Part shown: positions 8,933-18,120 of the stretch, piece by piece
How positions within the stretch are numbered: position 1 is the first letter of the stretch
Layout of the letters: every line of letters starts with the position of its first letter
Assembly: GCF_002236105.1 (NCBI RefSeq)
Contig: NZ_NIWU01000003.1
Coordinates: 250,501-314,500, forward strand
Direction of reading: 5' to 3'
Length of the DNA: 64,000 nt
Source: Pseudomonas umsongensis
GTDB taxonomy: Bacteria; Pseudomonadota; Gammaproteobacteria; Pseudomonadales; Pseudomonadaceae
The notes under the pieces: generated by a model
What the model was told of the DNA's origin: nothing
Database searches by the model: none
What the model saw: the letters and a program-made list of their open reading frames with translations, nothing else
Translations under genes and position numbers: made by a program

Positions 8933-10477
8933 TTATTGAGTGACGGTTTTGCAGCTGTTCAACCAGGCTGCAGTGTCGATTTTCTGCTTTTGCAGGAACG
9001 CTTTCTGATTGGCCCAGTGCGTGCGCAAGTAAGGTTTCAGGTCTTGCAACTGCTTGTTGCGGGTGATGATTTCTTCCATCACCGGGACTTGCGTTTCAAG
9101 CAGTGGCTGGCCGTACAAGGTAGCCGATTCCACCAGGCTGCTGGCGTAGTAACGGCTGAGTTTGTGCAGGCGATCCTTTTGCTCCTCGAGCTTGCCTTTA
9201 CGCATGTCGCAACTGGTGTCTTTGTCCGCGCCTTCGCAGTTGAGCTTGTAGTTCTTTTGCAGGAAGTCCACGTACTGGCCGTCGTCGAGCATCTTGGTGC
9301 ACAGGAACGCACCCAGGTTGAGGCTGGCGCGGATCGCCTGGTCGCGGGTTTCTTCCTGCTGCTGGTTGCTAGCGCGCAGCTGGTTCTCCAGGGCCTGGAG
9401 CTTTTCCTTGAGCGCTTTGTCTTCGACGCCCGAGGCGAGGCTGTTCAGCGATTGCACGGTGCCTTTGTCGGCGGATTCGGCTTCGTTGCTTCCGGTGCCG
9501 AGTTTCTTCCAGCTGCTTTCGATGCTGGCGACCCGTTCGCGAGAGGTGAGGGTCGGGGAGACCAACACCAGTCGCAGGCCGGTGGTCTTGTTTTTCACCT
9601 GGCCCTCGGCATTGTAATACGGTTCTTCCTTACGTAATGCAGTATGCAGGTCGGCCTGCGCGGTCAGGTAGTTTCCGCCACGGACGACGTAGCCGCCGGC
9701 CTGGCCGTGCTGGCGGTCGAGCTTGTTCAGGCGAAACGGCTCGAACATCATTTCGTCGACGTTACCGAGCATGTCATGCAGGCCCAGCGGGTTGGGCTTT
9801 TGCAGGCCGGTCAATTGCACTTTGCCGTTGGACGATTGCGCCCCGGCGAACCACTCGTAGGCGTTGATGCCTTCTGGCATCGGGTAGTGCGTGTCGCGGA
9901 ATTCAGCAGCGCCGACTTCCAGCCCGCCGCGCGCGGCGAACTCCCATTCGACCTCGGTTGGCAGGCGCAGGAACCCTTGGGCGCCGTCTTCCTTGGGCAG
10001 CTTGCCAGCGGCGTTTTTGCGTAGCCACAGGTTGTACTTGTCGGCGGCCTCGATGGCTTGCACCCAGCTCACCGCCGTTTGCGGCAAGCGCATCTTGGTG
10101 GCAGCGGTGGGGCAGGTTGCTTCGGTCAGCGCGGCGTATTGCAACTGACTCATCTCGTACTTGGCCATCAGGTAGTAGCGGGACTTGTCGCTCTTGGCGC
10201 CGGTAAAACTGCCGGCGATAAAGGTCGGGCGGGTCTGCTCGACATAGCCGTATTCCGCACCGTCCTGACCGATGTTGATCGGATAGTCGTCGAGCGGGCC
10301 GGCGACCGGGATGAACACCTTGCGGAACACCATCGAGCCTTCGCAGGGCATCGGCAGCACGACGTCGCCAGCCTCGGGCATCGGGTTGTAATACTTCTCT
10401 TCCCAGCCCGCCGCCGAGGCGTCGAGCAAGTAGCCGAGGCTCAGGGGTAACAGCAAGCCAAAACGTTTATAGCTCAC
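8933..10477 (-). CDS. Periplasmic FGE-sulfatase (SUMF1) fold protein, TagR-like
   Basis: The product has 514 residues with a signal peptide of about 22 residues. The formylglycine-generating-enzyme fold covers about 50-310. Landmarks are YEMSQLQYAAL, LPTEVEWEFAARGG, NPLGLHDMLGNVDEM, GGYVVRGGNY and TTGLRLVL. There is no sulfatase gene nearby and no obvious pair of active-site cysteines, so it is probably a binding domain and not an enzyme, as in TagR of the T6SS threonine-phosphorylation pathway. The C-terminal 200 residues form a helical, coiled-coil extension (KALKEKLQALENQLRASNQQ). The start overlaps the end of the permease gene by 11 bases, which implies translational coupling. Confidence 0.78.
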   Translation of the reverse strand: MSYKRFGLLLPLSLGYLLDASAAGWEEKYYNPMPEAGDVVLPMPCEGSMVFRKVFIPVAGPLDDYPINIGQDGAEYGYVEQTRPTFIAGSFTGAKSDKSRYYLMAKYEMSQLQYAALTEATCPTAATKMRLPQTAVSWVQAIEAADKYNLWLRKNAAGKLPKEDGAQGFLRLPTEVEWEFAARGGLEVGAAEFRDTHYPMPEGINAYEWFAGAQSSNGKVQLTGLQKPNPLGLHDMLGNVDEMMFEPFRLNKLDRQHGQAGGYVVRGGNYLTAQADLHTALRKEEPYYNAEGQVKNKTTGLRLVLVSPTLTSRERVASIESSWKKLGTGSNEAESADKGTVQSLNSLASGVEDKALKEKLQALENQLRASNQQQEETRDQAIRASLNLGAFLCTKMLDDGQYVDFLQKNYKLNCEGADKDTSCDMRKGKLEEQKDRLHKLSRYYASSLVESATLYGQPLLETQVPVMEEIITRNKQLQDLKPYLRTHWANQKAFLQKQKIDTAAWLNSCKTVTQ

Positions 10478-11690
10478 GCAGACTCTCCGCAGGTTGGATG
10501 TTGATGGCTCTCAGGGCGCCGATCATGGCCACCAAGGCAGCGACCAGGAAGGTCAGGAGCAGGGCGGCGACGCCATGCCAGACAGTGATGTGGCAAACGA
10601 AGGTGCCGGTGGCTTGGCTGCTGCCGAGCAGGTAGTCGAACAAATGACTGCCCACCGCATAACATCCCAGCCCGCCCACGTAGCCAGCCAGACCCAGCAC
10701 CAGCGCTTGCAGGACCACGAAGCCGCCGACAGACCTGCGCTTGAAACCCAGCAGGCGCAGGACCGCCAGGCTTTTGCGTTTGCGATCGATGTTGGCCAGG
10801 AACGCGCCAACCATGGACGCCACGCAGCCGATCAGCGCCGCCATGGCGATCACCCCGAAGATCAACCCCAGCACATGGTTGATGGCTTTGACGTTGTCGA
10901 TGTCGGCCAGTCGGCTCGACGTTTCGATGTGTTGTTCGTTGAGCCAGCGTTCCAGCGGCGCGACCTGATCGATGTCGCGCGCATAAACGCGGGCGCGGGC
11001 ATACAGCGGCTGTAGATTATCCTGAGGCTTGCCGGTGGTAACGCCAAATTCACTGACCTGATAACCGTCGCGAAAACGCTCCAGATCCAGCAATAGCGGC
11101 GGGGCGACAAACCCGGCAGCGCGACCGAAGCGGGCGCCGTCGAGCACGGCCAGTACCGTCAGCGTCATCTCGCCGCGTTCATTGACACCTTCCAGGCGGC
11201 GTAAGGCGCGCAGCTGCACGCTGTCACCGGCCTTGGCCTGCAAGCGCTGCGCTGCGCTGGCGCTGAGGATCACCTGATTGCCGACGGGGTTGAGGGATGC
11301 CAGGTTCAGCTGAGGGTCGCCGGGCTCAGTGGCGATGATTTCCGCACCTTCGACAAAGCGTTGCATGCCGATCAGCAGGTCCGCCTGGGTATTGAGCGAG
11401 CGGGTTTGGCCGAGGGCAAAACCGGTCTCGGGGCGCTGGCGCAAACGCTCGATCCAGGCCGAGTCGTAGTTGCCGTTGCTGAGCATCTTCACTTCAAGGT
11501 TGCGCGGGTCGCGCAGCAGTTCGTCCTGCAGCTGGCTGACCACCCCGTGTTTGAGCCCGAACAGCAGCAACAACGGCGCGATCACCGCCACCAGGGACGC
11601 GGCGATACACAGCGAGACCTTGCGGTCGTGCCAGAGGTCTTGCAGTGCCAGCGAGCCCAGCAGGCGCAAGCGATCAGTCCATCGGTTCAA
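10467..11690 (-). CDS. FtsX/MacB-type ABC transporter permease, TagS-like
   Basis: This 407-residue permease has one transmembrane helix near the N-terminus (LCIAASLVAVIAPLLLLFG, about 27-46) and a periplasmic domain of about 220 residues. Three C-terminal helices follow (about 270-400). This four-helix layout with a large periplasmic loop is that of LolC/MacB/FtsX mechanotransmission permeases. The conserved IDRKRKSLAVLRLLGFKRR stretch after helix 2 contacts the ATPase. Such systems usually couple ATP hydrolysis to periplasmic movement and do not pump small molecules. It overlaps the ATPase gene by 17 bases and the FGE-fold gene by 11, matching the TagTSR order. Confidence 0.8.
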   Translation of the reverse strand: MNRWTDRLRLLGSLALQDLWHDRKVSLCIAASLVAVIAPLLLLFGLKHGVVSQLQDELLRDPRNLEVKMLSNGNYDSAWIERLRQRPETGFALGQTRSLNTQADLLIGMQRFVEGAEIIATEPGDPQLNLASLNPVGNQVILSASAAQRLQAKAGDSVQLRALRRLEGVNERGEMTLTVLAVLDGARFGRAAGFVAPPLLLDLERFRDGYQVSEFGVTTGKPQDNLQPLYARARVYARDIDQVAPLERWLNEQHIETSSRLADIDNVKAINHVLGLIFGVIAMAALIGCVASMVGAFLANIDRKRKSLAVLRLLGFKRRSVGGFVVLQALVLGLAGYVGGLGCYAVGSHLFDYLLGSSQATGTFVCHITVWHGVAALLLTFLVAALVAMIGALRAINIQPAESLREL

Positions 11691-12375
11691 ACAGAGTCTC
11701 TCCCTGGTGGCTGATAGCGCCGAGTCGCGGCAAGCCGAAATTTTTCAGCAAGGCCCAGTCATGGGATACCACGAGTGCACTCAGGCCCATGCTCGACACC
11801 AGGCTCAGGAGCAACTCGAACAAACGTCGGGCACTGTGAGGGTCGAGCGCGGCGGTCGGCTCGTCGGCCAACAGCAGCAGCGGTTCATGGGCAATCGCCC
11901 GAACGCAGGCAACGCGCTGGCGTTCGCCAATCGACAAGGCTTGAGGTTGTTTATCCAGCAACCCTTGCAGGCGCAACACGTCAACGGCGTGGTCGATGTG
12001 ATCGCTCTTCACCGGCATCCCGAGCAAACGGCGCGGCAGGCTGATGTTGTCGCGCACGCTCAGGAACGGCAGCAAGCCGCCGCTCTGCAAAATGAATCCC
12101 AAGTGCCGTGAACGCACCGCGGCTAGAGCAGGCTGATCGTCAGTGGCCAGCAGTTGGGCGATATCCTGGGCGTGCGTCGGGCCCAGCCGGAAGCGCTCGA
12201 GCTCCACCGGCGCGAGCAACAGGCCGATGGCTTCGAGCAATGTACTTTTGCCGCTCCCGCTCTCGCCGGTGATGGCGAGGATTTCCCCGGCGCCGACCTG
12301 CAAGTGCGGCAGTCGCACATGATGAGCCTGTGCGCCTTCACCACGGCGCACCAGCAGGTTCTTGATATCGAGCAT
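11674..12375 (-). CDS. ABC transporter ATP-binding protein, TagT/LolD-like
   Basis: This 233-residue nucleotide-binding subunit has a Walker A GESGSGKST near residue 37, a Q-loop in FILQSGGLLPFLSV, Walker B LLLADEPTAALDP and the H-loop VVSHD. The ABC signature reads LSIGERQR where LSGGQ is usual. This is a visible departure that could slow or alter hydrolysis, though divergent signatures occur in active ABC proteins. It belongs to the LolD/MacB branch by overall pattern and pairs with the overlapping FtsX-type permease. In T6SS loci the equivalent TagST pair sends a signal to the kinase PpkA; here no kinase gene is present. Confidence 0.8.
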   Translation of the reverse strand: MLDIKNLLVRRGEGAQAHHVRLPHLQVGAGEILAITGESGSGKSTLLEAIGLLLAPVELERFRLGPTHAQDIAQLLATDDQPALAAVRSRHLGFILQSGGLLPFLSVRDNISLPRRLLGMPVKSDHIDHAVDVLRLQGLLDKQPQALSIGERQRVACVRAIAHEPLLLLADEPTAALDPHSARRLFELLLSLVSSMGLSALVVSHDWALLKNFGLPRLGAISHQGETLFEPMD

Positions 12376-12385
12376 GGACGTCTCG

Positions 12386-14377
12386 TCAGGGCATCATTTC
12401 CAGTGGCACGGGGTAGACGTTGTCCCGCGCATCGCTGTCTTTGGCTAAAGCGACCCAACGGTCGACATCGGCGTTGTAACGCTGGTAATGCCGCAGTTTG
12501 GTGTTCAGCGTGCGGATGAATTTTTCCTGGGCCAGGCCATCCCAACTCTTCCAGGTTTCTTCATCGAGGTTCAGCACTTCGCTTTGATAGGGCAGGTCTT
12601 CGAGGTATTCACCGAGGACGCCCATGTCCGCCAGTTTGGCATTGTTGTTCTGCTTGAGCTGATTGGGATCGGCGCCCATGGTCGCCGCCACCGAACGCAG
12701 GCGATTGAACATGTCCGTCGGCGAAATCAGGCCTTCGTTGGCGGCATCGAGAATCTGCTTCATCACATCACTCAAGTCGCTGAGCTGTGACTTGGTCAGC
12801 AGCACCCGCACGTCGGTGGTCGGGATGTTCTGCTTGATCAGGTCGCGGTCGGTGATCCATGCCTTGAACACTGGCGGGGCTTTGCTGTTGGTCTTCTCGC
12901 CGAGATAGGCCAGTTGCATGGCGTGGCCGATCAGCGCTGCGTCTTCGAGCATTTTTTTCTCGCCCGGGTCCTGCTTGGCGTTCGCCGCGCTGCCGATGGC
13001 GTCTTCGCCCATGTAGGCGGCTTTCACTTGTGTAGTGATCGCGCCGGCCAGGGCGTCGACCTTGCGCCCGAACTCTTGTACATCGCCAGCGTTCACTGGG
13101 TAGTACAGCGAAGTGTTGGTGCCCGGGTAGGTCGACAGGTTTTTGTATTGCGCCTCGGCCTTGGCATGGTCCTTGGCTCCCGCCGGGGTTTTCAGGTGCA
13201 GGGTGTAAATCGCCACGCCCGGGTTGGCGGCTTCCATACGCACCTGCGCAGCACTCAAGCCGGTCTTCGACAGCTTGTCGTCGCCTTCGATGGCGCCCGC
13301 ATCGGTGATCAGCACCACGTAGCGTGCGCCGAACTGGTTCCAGTCGACCTTGTCGATGCTCTCCATGACGCCGGCAAACGAGTCTTCATCGAAGCTGCTA
13401 CTCGACACGGTGGCCTGCTTGAGGTCTGCAATCTTGGCGAAAAAGTCGGCACTGTCTTTCACCTTGGTAGGGTCGGCGTACATCTTGGTGGTGTATTCCA
13501 GCCCCGGTACCGCCTGGGTGTTGGAGCGGAAAGCCACCAGGCCGAACTTGACCTGCTTGCCGAGGTTCTGCGCTTCGATCTTCTGGTAAACCTTGCGGAT
13601 CGCCTCGCGGGTGCGGTCGATGTAGGGGTCCATCGAGATCGTCGAGTCGATGACAAATACCACGGCCGCACTGAATTCCTTCAGTTGGTTGGCTTTTTTC
13701 TCTTCGGCTTCCTTGCTGCCGGCAGCGCTGCTTGCAGCACCGCCCTTGGCGTTTTTGTCATCCGGCTTGCTGACGGAGGCGACGTTGAGCAGGCGCGTGC
13801 GAAAACCGCTTTCGGTCATGACTTCTTCGCCACTGAGCACCGGCAGCAGGTAAAACTGCTTTTGCAGGTCGACGAAGTATTCAGGTTCTTCAGCCAGTAC
13901 GCCCGGGGCCTGCTGGCCCTTTTTCAGCGTGGCACGCAGCGGCGCAACTTTGCTGACCGGGTCCGGCGCATCAAGGATGCCTTCGACGGTGGCGCGGTCC
14001 TTGAAGAACAGCAGCCGGTCGCGGTTGGCCGAGTTGGTGAAGGCCAACGTCAGCTGCATCTTCCAGTCGGTGGTGCAGCTGGCAGGCAGCCAGCCAATGG
14101 TTTTGCCATAACTGTCGGGGCCGACTTTCAGCCATTCGGCATTGTTTGCCTGGGCGCGCTCGTACACATAGAAGCGGCTGAAGACCGGTTGTGCTTCACC
14201 TTCGGCACCGCCCGCCGTCGAGCTGATTTTGCAGCCCGGTGTGGTCAGCACGCGTTGGAACAGGGTCTTTTTACCGGTCTGGATCAGCGGTTTGTCATCG
14301 GCCTGGGACAGCGGGCTGATGCACAGAGCGAGCAAGGCGGCACCGCTCAGCAGGAGTCGACTCATGGGTGAACGCAT
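12386..14377 (-). CDS. Secreted VWA protein resembling the periplasmic half of PpkA, without kinase
   Basis: The product has 663 residues and begins with a signal peptide (about 1-26, cut near SQA/DD). Residues 38-125 look like an SH3-type module (FQRVLTTPGCK, FYVYERAQ, WLKVG, IGWLPAS). The VWA domain starts near 236, with MIDAS DSTIS (244-248), a DxTxS variant, and VVLITDAGA near 355. A helical region runs to the end. The SH3-plus-VWA order recalls the C-terminal periplasmic region of PpkA, the T6SS threonine kinase. No kinase domain is present and the protein has a cleavable signal in place of a membrane anchor. The ATG at 14377 overlaps the previous stop by one base (TGATG). Confidence 0.72.
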   Translation of the reverse strand: MRSPMSRLLLSGAALLALCISPLSQADDKPLIQTGKKTLFQRVLTTPGCKISSTAGGAEGEAQPVFSRFYVYERAQANNAEWLKVGPDSYGKTIGWLPASCTTDWKMQLTLAFTNSANRDRLLFFKDRATVEGILDAPDPVSKVAPLRATLKKGQQAPGVLAEEPEYFVDLQKQFYLLPVLSGEEVMTESGFRTRLLNVASVSKPDDKNAKGGAASSAAGSKEAEEKKANQLKEFSAAVVFVIDSTISMDPYIDRTREAIRKVYQKIEAQNLGKQVKFGLVAFRSNTQAVPGLEYTTKMYADPTKVKDSADFFAKIADLKQATVSSSSFDEDSFAGVMESIDKVDWNQFGARYVVLITDAGAIEGDDKLSKTGLSAAQVRMEAANPGVAIYTLHLKTPAGAKDHAKAEAQYKNLSTYPGTNTSLYYPVNAGDVQEFGRKVDALAGAITTQVKAAYMGEDAIGSAANAKQDPGEKKMLEDAALIGHAMQLAYLGEKTNSKAPPVFKAWITDRDLIKQNIPTTDVRVLLTKSQLSDLSDVMKQILDAANEGLISPTDMFNRLRSVAATMGADPNQLKQNNNAKLADMGVLGEYLEDLPYQSEVLNLDEETWKSWDGLAQEKFIRTLNTKLRHYQRYNADVDRWVALAKDSDARDNVYPVPLEMMP

Positions 14378-15405
14378 CACTTCTGCAACTCCTCGAAACG
14401 CTGCTTGGCTTCGGCGTTGTTCGGGTCCTGGGTGAGGATGGTTTCATACCAGTAGGCGGCGGTGGCGTTGTCCGCGGCCGGGAAGCACTCGCTGGCCTTC
14501 AGGTATTTAGGGTCGTATTCGCGGGCATAGGCGTTGGCGATCAGCACGTCACCGGCCTGGGCACGGTTGGCGTACAGGCGCTGGGCGACGCCGCAATGTT
14601 TACTGTCCTTGGCCTGGTTGATGATCTCCAGCAACCTGGCACTGTCCGGCGCCGCCTTGATGCAGGTCTGGACGAAGGTAAGCTCGGGCAGGCTGTTCAT
14701 GCTGTCGAGGGTGCAGGCTTGAGCATTGGCGCCAGCAGGTGCGGCGGCAGTGGCTGCAACCGCAGGCGCTGGGGTGCGTTTGTAGAACCAGAATCCGGCG
14801 CCCGCCGCCAGCAGCAACACTACAATCAACAGGCCGATCAGGCCTTTATTGCTTTTCTTCACCGGTGCGGGAGGCGGCGTATAGGCGCGCTCGGTGAGTA
14901 CCGATTCCAACTCCATTTCTGGCTCGGCGGTGGACAGGGTCAGTTCAGGCAGATCCGGGATCTCCGGGATCTCCGGTGCCGGTGCCGGTGCGCTGGGCGC
15001 CGTCAATTCGACAGCGCCGTAAGTCGAGCGTGTCTGGCCGCCGGCCGTGGACGGCAACAAACCGACGCCTGGCCGAACCACGCCTTTGTCGGCGTGGCCT
15101 TGGCCCTGTTCACGCAATTCGATCTGGAATTGCGAGTTGGCGCCGCCTTCCAGCAGCGGGTCAACCACGTCTGGTCCGACCTGGGTTTCCAACGCTTCGC
15201 CGTTGGCCATGAGGTTGAAACGCGAGACCTTGAACCAGAATGGATTGTTGCTCCAGGCCTTGTGGTCCTGAAGGTAAAAACCGTCCTGGTTGCGCTGAAT
15301 GGAAAACTCCAGCTGTTGCTCGTCACCCTGCCATTTCTTCACAGTGAGGCGGGCCTGGCCAGGCACATTGGGCTCTAACGCGAGCAGGTCGACACGAATT
15401 GGCAT
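14377..15405 (-). CDS. Single-pass membrane protein of the srf operon
   Basis: The product has 342 residues. The cytoplasmic part (1-185) has a beta-rich N-terminal domain (MPIRVDLLALEPN ... FWFKVSRFNL), then a Pro/Glu/Ala linker (about 136-180). One transmembrane helix follows (about 189-207, GLIGLLIVVLLLAAGAG). The periplasmic part (about 210-342) ends in a short helical repeat (AAYWYETILTQDPNNAEAKQRFEELQK) that looks like a TPR-type unit, with cysteines at ACTLDS, QTCIK, KHCGV and SECFP. I do not recognise a named family. Placed between srfC and the secreted VWA gene with 3-base and 1-base junctions, it may link cytoplasmic SrfBC to the periplasmic parts. Confidence 0.62.
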   Translation of the reverse strand: MPIRVDLLALEPNVPGQARLTVKKWQGDEQQLEFSIQRNQDGFYLQDHKAWSNNPFWFKVSRFNLMANGEALETQVGPDVVDPLLEGGANSQFQIELREQGQGHADKGVVRPGVGLLPSTAGGQTRSTYGAVELTAPSAPAPAPEIPEIPDLPELTLSTAEPEMELESVLTERAYTPPPAPVKKSNKGLIGLLIVVLLLAAGAGFWFYKRTPAPAVAATAAAPAGANAQACTLDSMNSLPELTFVQTCIKAAPDSARLLEIINQAKDSKHCGVAQRLYANRAQAGDVLIANAYAREYDPKYLKASECFPAADNATAAYWYETILTQDPNNAEAKQRFEELQK

Positions 15406-15408
15406 TGC

Positions 15409-18120
15409 TTATCTCGCTGCGAAGGCTTTGAGCACTTGGCCCAGCCGTTCGTTCTGTTCAGGGGTGATTTCACGTCCGGCACCATGGCCGGCATTGTCCT
15501 GCGTGATGTAGGCCAGGCCCGAAAGCCAGTCGCCCAGGTACCGTTGCGCCTGATTCGCCGGTTGCGCCGGCAGTACGGGCACTTGTCCCGGGCCAATGTC
15601 GGTGTAGAAAGAAAACAGGGGCTCCTTGGCACCGGCGCGGCTGTTCGGACGCTCGCTCACCGGTTTCTGGAGGTAGCCGAACCAAGACACGAAATCGCGC
15701 AGCACGCGCTGCACTTCCAGCACCTGGCGCTCGACCAGTTGATCACGCCGCGCGCCACTTTGTGCGCGCTTGAGGACGGCGCGGCTCAGTTGCCCCGGCA
15801 AGTCCTGGCGATAGCCGGCGGTGATCAGTTCATCGACCACCGCTTCCAGCAAGGCCTTTTCCAGCCCCAGCAGGTTGAGCAGGCTTTGCCGGGTGGTCAG
15901 TTCACGCAGGTGCGCGATCCAGGCCTTGAACGCCGCTTTGGCGAAACGGTGCTCATTGCTTTGCAGTTCGGGTGCCGGGGTGGCAGTTTTACTGCTGACT
16001 GGCGCGTCATGGCCCGGGTCGTCACTGAAATCGAAATTGAAACCGGCGTCGTTGCCGTAGAGGCTCTGGCTCGGTGTCGGGGTGACCGGCTCGTCGTTCA
16101 CGACCGGCTCATCATCGGTTTCGTACACACCGCTGAGGTACAGGTCGCGCACCTCTTCGCTCGGTATGTCGAGTTGATCGATCAATTCGCCAAGTACCGC
16201 GGGGCGACGGCCCAGGCCCGTCAGAATCATTTGCGCCTTGGCTTTCTTGGCGGCTGCGGCGCCGTCGTCGTCAGCGTGGTACCAGGTGCTCAGTCCGTGA
16301 GTGGTCAGGCCTTCGAGGCATTCGCTCAATTGCTCGCGGATACGCTGCAGTTTAAATTCGATATTGGCCACGCCCTTGAAACTGCTGCTGAAGTGGCTGA
16401 TGCCACCGTCGTCGTTGCGCAGCATTTCTGTCCAGGCGTTGACCGGGTTCTTGATGTGTTTGCACACCAGCGCGTTGCTGGCGAAGCTGGTGCCCAGCGC
16501 GCTGACACGTTCCTGATAGATGGCATTGAGGCCGGTTTCCGCACCCGTCGCGTCTTGCCCGATGAACGCCGCATCCATACGCGGTTTGCGCACCAGGTAG
16601 GTGTTCTGGAACGGTGTGCCGGCCCAGTCGTTCATCCAGCTCAGGCTGCCGAAACGCTCCAGCATGGTCAGTTTGACCATGCCGTTCCAGCTCTCATCGT
16701 ACTGATCGGGTGTCAGGCTCAGGGAGTTGGTAATGCGCAGGTCGAGCATGGTCAGCGCCCAGATCAGGCCAGTATCGCGCTTGCTGCGAGCAGCCGAGTC
16801 GGCGCCTTGGGTTTTTTCGATCCAGCGGGTCAGCACCGGGCCCACGTCGTTGACGTCGCTCTGCTTGGTCGAACTGGTGCAGACCACCAGTGCGTTCATT
16901 TCCTGGTTGTCGGTGTAGCGTTCGAACAGGTAGGCGACCTTGCCGCGCAGGATCAGCTGGGAAACGGAATTGTCCTTGGCGCTGGATTGCGGGTCGTTGG
17001 AATCGGCGATCTCGTGCAGTTTCTGGCGCCCGCGATAACCGGGGAAATCCAGCAGGTCGACCTGATTGACGATGTCATCTACCGGCGCCTCGATCAGACG
17101 GAAGGTCATTTCGGCGGTCAGTGCCGCCAGTTGCGCGACCGCAATTGCCTGACTGTTTTGCAGGCGATCGCCAACAAGCGGCCGAACCTCGATCGGCAAG
17201 TCCAGCGGGCTGCCGAAGCGTTCGAGGATGTCGACGTTCATGATGCTGTCGCGCTGGCTGTAGGTGTCGTTGTCGAAACTCACCAAGGCCTTCAACGGTG
17301 CGAACACAGTCTCGGGCAGACCCAGCTTGTGCAGCGCGCCGGCCAGTTTCTGGTACACGCGTGTCAACTCGCTTTGCTCACCCCAGAGGATCGAAAACAG
17401 CTCGGCCCGCTCCTGGAAATTCAGCCGTGGCGCCAGCTGCAACGCTTTGGGCCAGTACAGGTGCTCAAGCTTCTTCACCGAGTTGCGAAAATTGTCGCGC
17501 AGGTAATCCCACAGCGACACCAGATCGTCGGCGTTGACGCCCGTTTGCAGCGGCCCGGTTTCGCGGCCTTCGAACGGTTTGAGCACGCGCTGGATGCGCT
17601 CTTCGTCGATCTCGTAGGAAATCCGCTCAAGGTCGAAATCCTTGAACCAGGCGTTGGCGAGAATCTTCGCCAGCTCGATTTCCTTGAACAACGTAAGTTC
17701 TACCGGGAAGTCCTTGTCCTGGCTTGCCGTCGCCCGACGGCTGAAGCGCGTGACCAGGCCGGTGGCTTCCTTGCCTCCACCCACCGGGTTGATGTGTTTG
17801 ATGAAGTCCAGGCGATGGTCGCCGAACTCGGTTTCCAGCTTGCCGTTCTGACCGGCGGCGAGGGCCGAAATCAGGTAGGACTTGCCGGCCTGGGACAAGC
17901 CGAAAAAGCCAATGGTCATCGGCGTGCAGGCCACGCGACCGAGGCTTTGAGCCAGGTTGCGGGCGCGGTGCAGGCGGATGTTCAGGTTGTCGGCTTCGCT
18001 GTCCAGGCGTGGCGCATTGCCGCGCGTCTGTTCAATCCAGTCCAGCGCTTGACCGGCGCCTTCATAAACAGCGGCCCAACTGGCAGAGAGCTGAGTTTGA
18101 TCGGGGGTCAGGTCATTCAT
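15409..18120 (-). CDS. srfC: SrfC family protein (large dynamin-like GTPase)
   Basis: This 903-residue protein matches the 'virulence effector SrfC' family as I recall it. A P-loop, GLSQAGKS (74-81), lies after an N-terminal helix. A G3-like motif DLLDFPG is near 357, followed by a region needed for large GTPases of the dynamin kind. The long C-terminal part is helical and there is no signal peptide, so it should be cytoplasmic. In Salmonella srfABC was found as an SsrB-regulated locus; its biochemical role is unsettled. The ATG overlaps the srfB stop by 4 bases (ATGA), which suggests the two subunits are made together. Confidence 0.82.
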   Translation of the reverse strand: MNDLTPDQTQLSASWAAVYEGAGQALDWIEQTRGNAPRLDSEADNLNIRLHRARNLAQSLGRVACTPMTIGFFGLSQAGKSYLISALAAGQNGKLETEFGDHRLDFIKHINPVGGGKEATGLVTRFSRRATASQDKDFPVELTLFKEIELAKILANAWFKDFDLERISYEIDEERIQRVLKPFEGRETGPLQTGVNADDLVSLWDYLRDNFRNSVKKLEHLYWPKALQLAPRLNFQERAELFSILWGEQSELTRVYQKLAGALHKLGLPETVFAPLKALVSFDNDTYSQRDSIMNVDILERFGSPLDLPIEVRPLVGDRLQNSQAIAVAQLAALTAEMTFRLIEAPVDDIVNQVDLLDFPGYRGRQKLHEIADSNDPQSSAKDNSVSQLILRGKVAYLFERYTDNQEMNALVVCTSSTKQSDVNDVGPVLTRWIEKTQGADSAARSKRDTGLIWALTMLDLRITNSLSLTPDQYDESWNGMVKLTMLERFGSLSWMNDWAGTPFQNTYLVRKPRMDAAFIGQDATGAETGLNAIYQERVSALGTSFASNALVCKHIKNPVNAWTEMLRNDDGGISHFSSSFKGVANIEFKLQRIREQLSECLEGLTTHGLSTWYHADDDGAAAAKKAKAQMILTGLGRRPAVLGELIDQLDIPSEEVRDLYLSGVYETDDEPVVNDEPVTPTPSQSLYGNDAGFNFDFSDDPGHDAPVSSKTATPAPELQSNEHRFAKAAFKAWIAHLRELTTRQSLLNLLGLEKALLEAVVDELITAGYRQDLPGQLSRAVLKRAQSGARRDQLVERQVLEVQRVLRDFVSWFGYLQKPVSERPNSRAGAKEPLFSFYTDIGPGQVPVLPAQPANQAQRYLGDWLSGLAYITQDNAGHGAGREITPEQNERLGQVLKAFAAR

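Noticed and set aside
8933..10477. A true formylglycine-generating enzyme for sulfatases
   Set aside because: No sulfatase gene is near, the protein is exported and the expected pair of active-site cysteines was not seen. A binding role like TagR is more likely.
12914..14371. Plus-strand open frame of 485 codons
   Set aside because: It is the complement of the VWA gene, with His/Val/Gly-rich composition typical of antisense frames and no domain.
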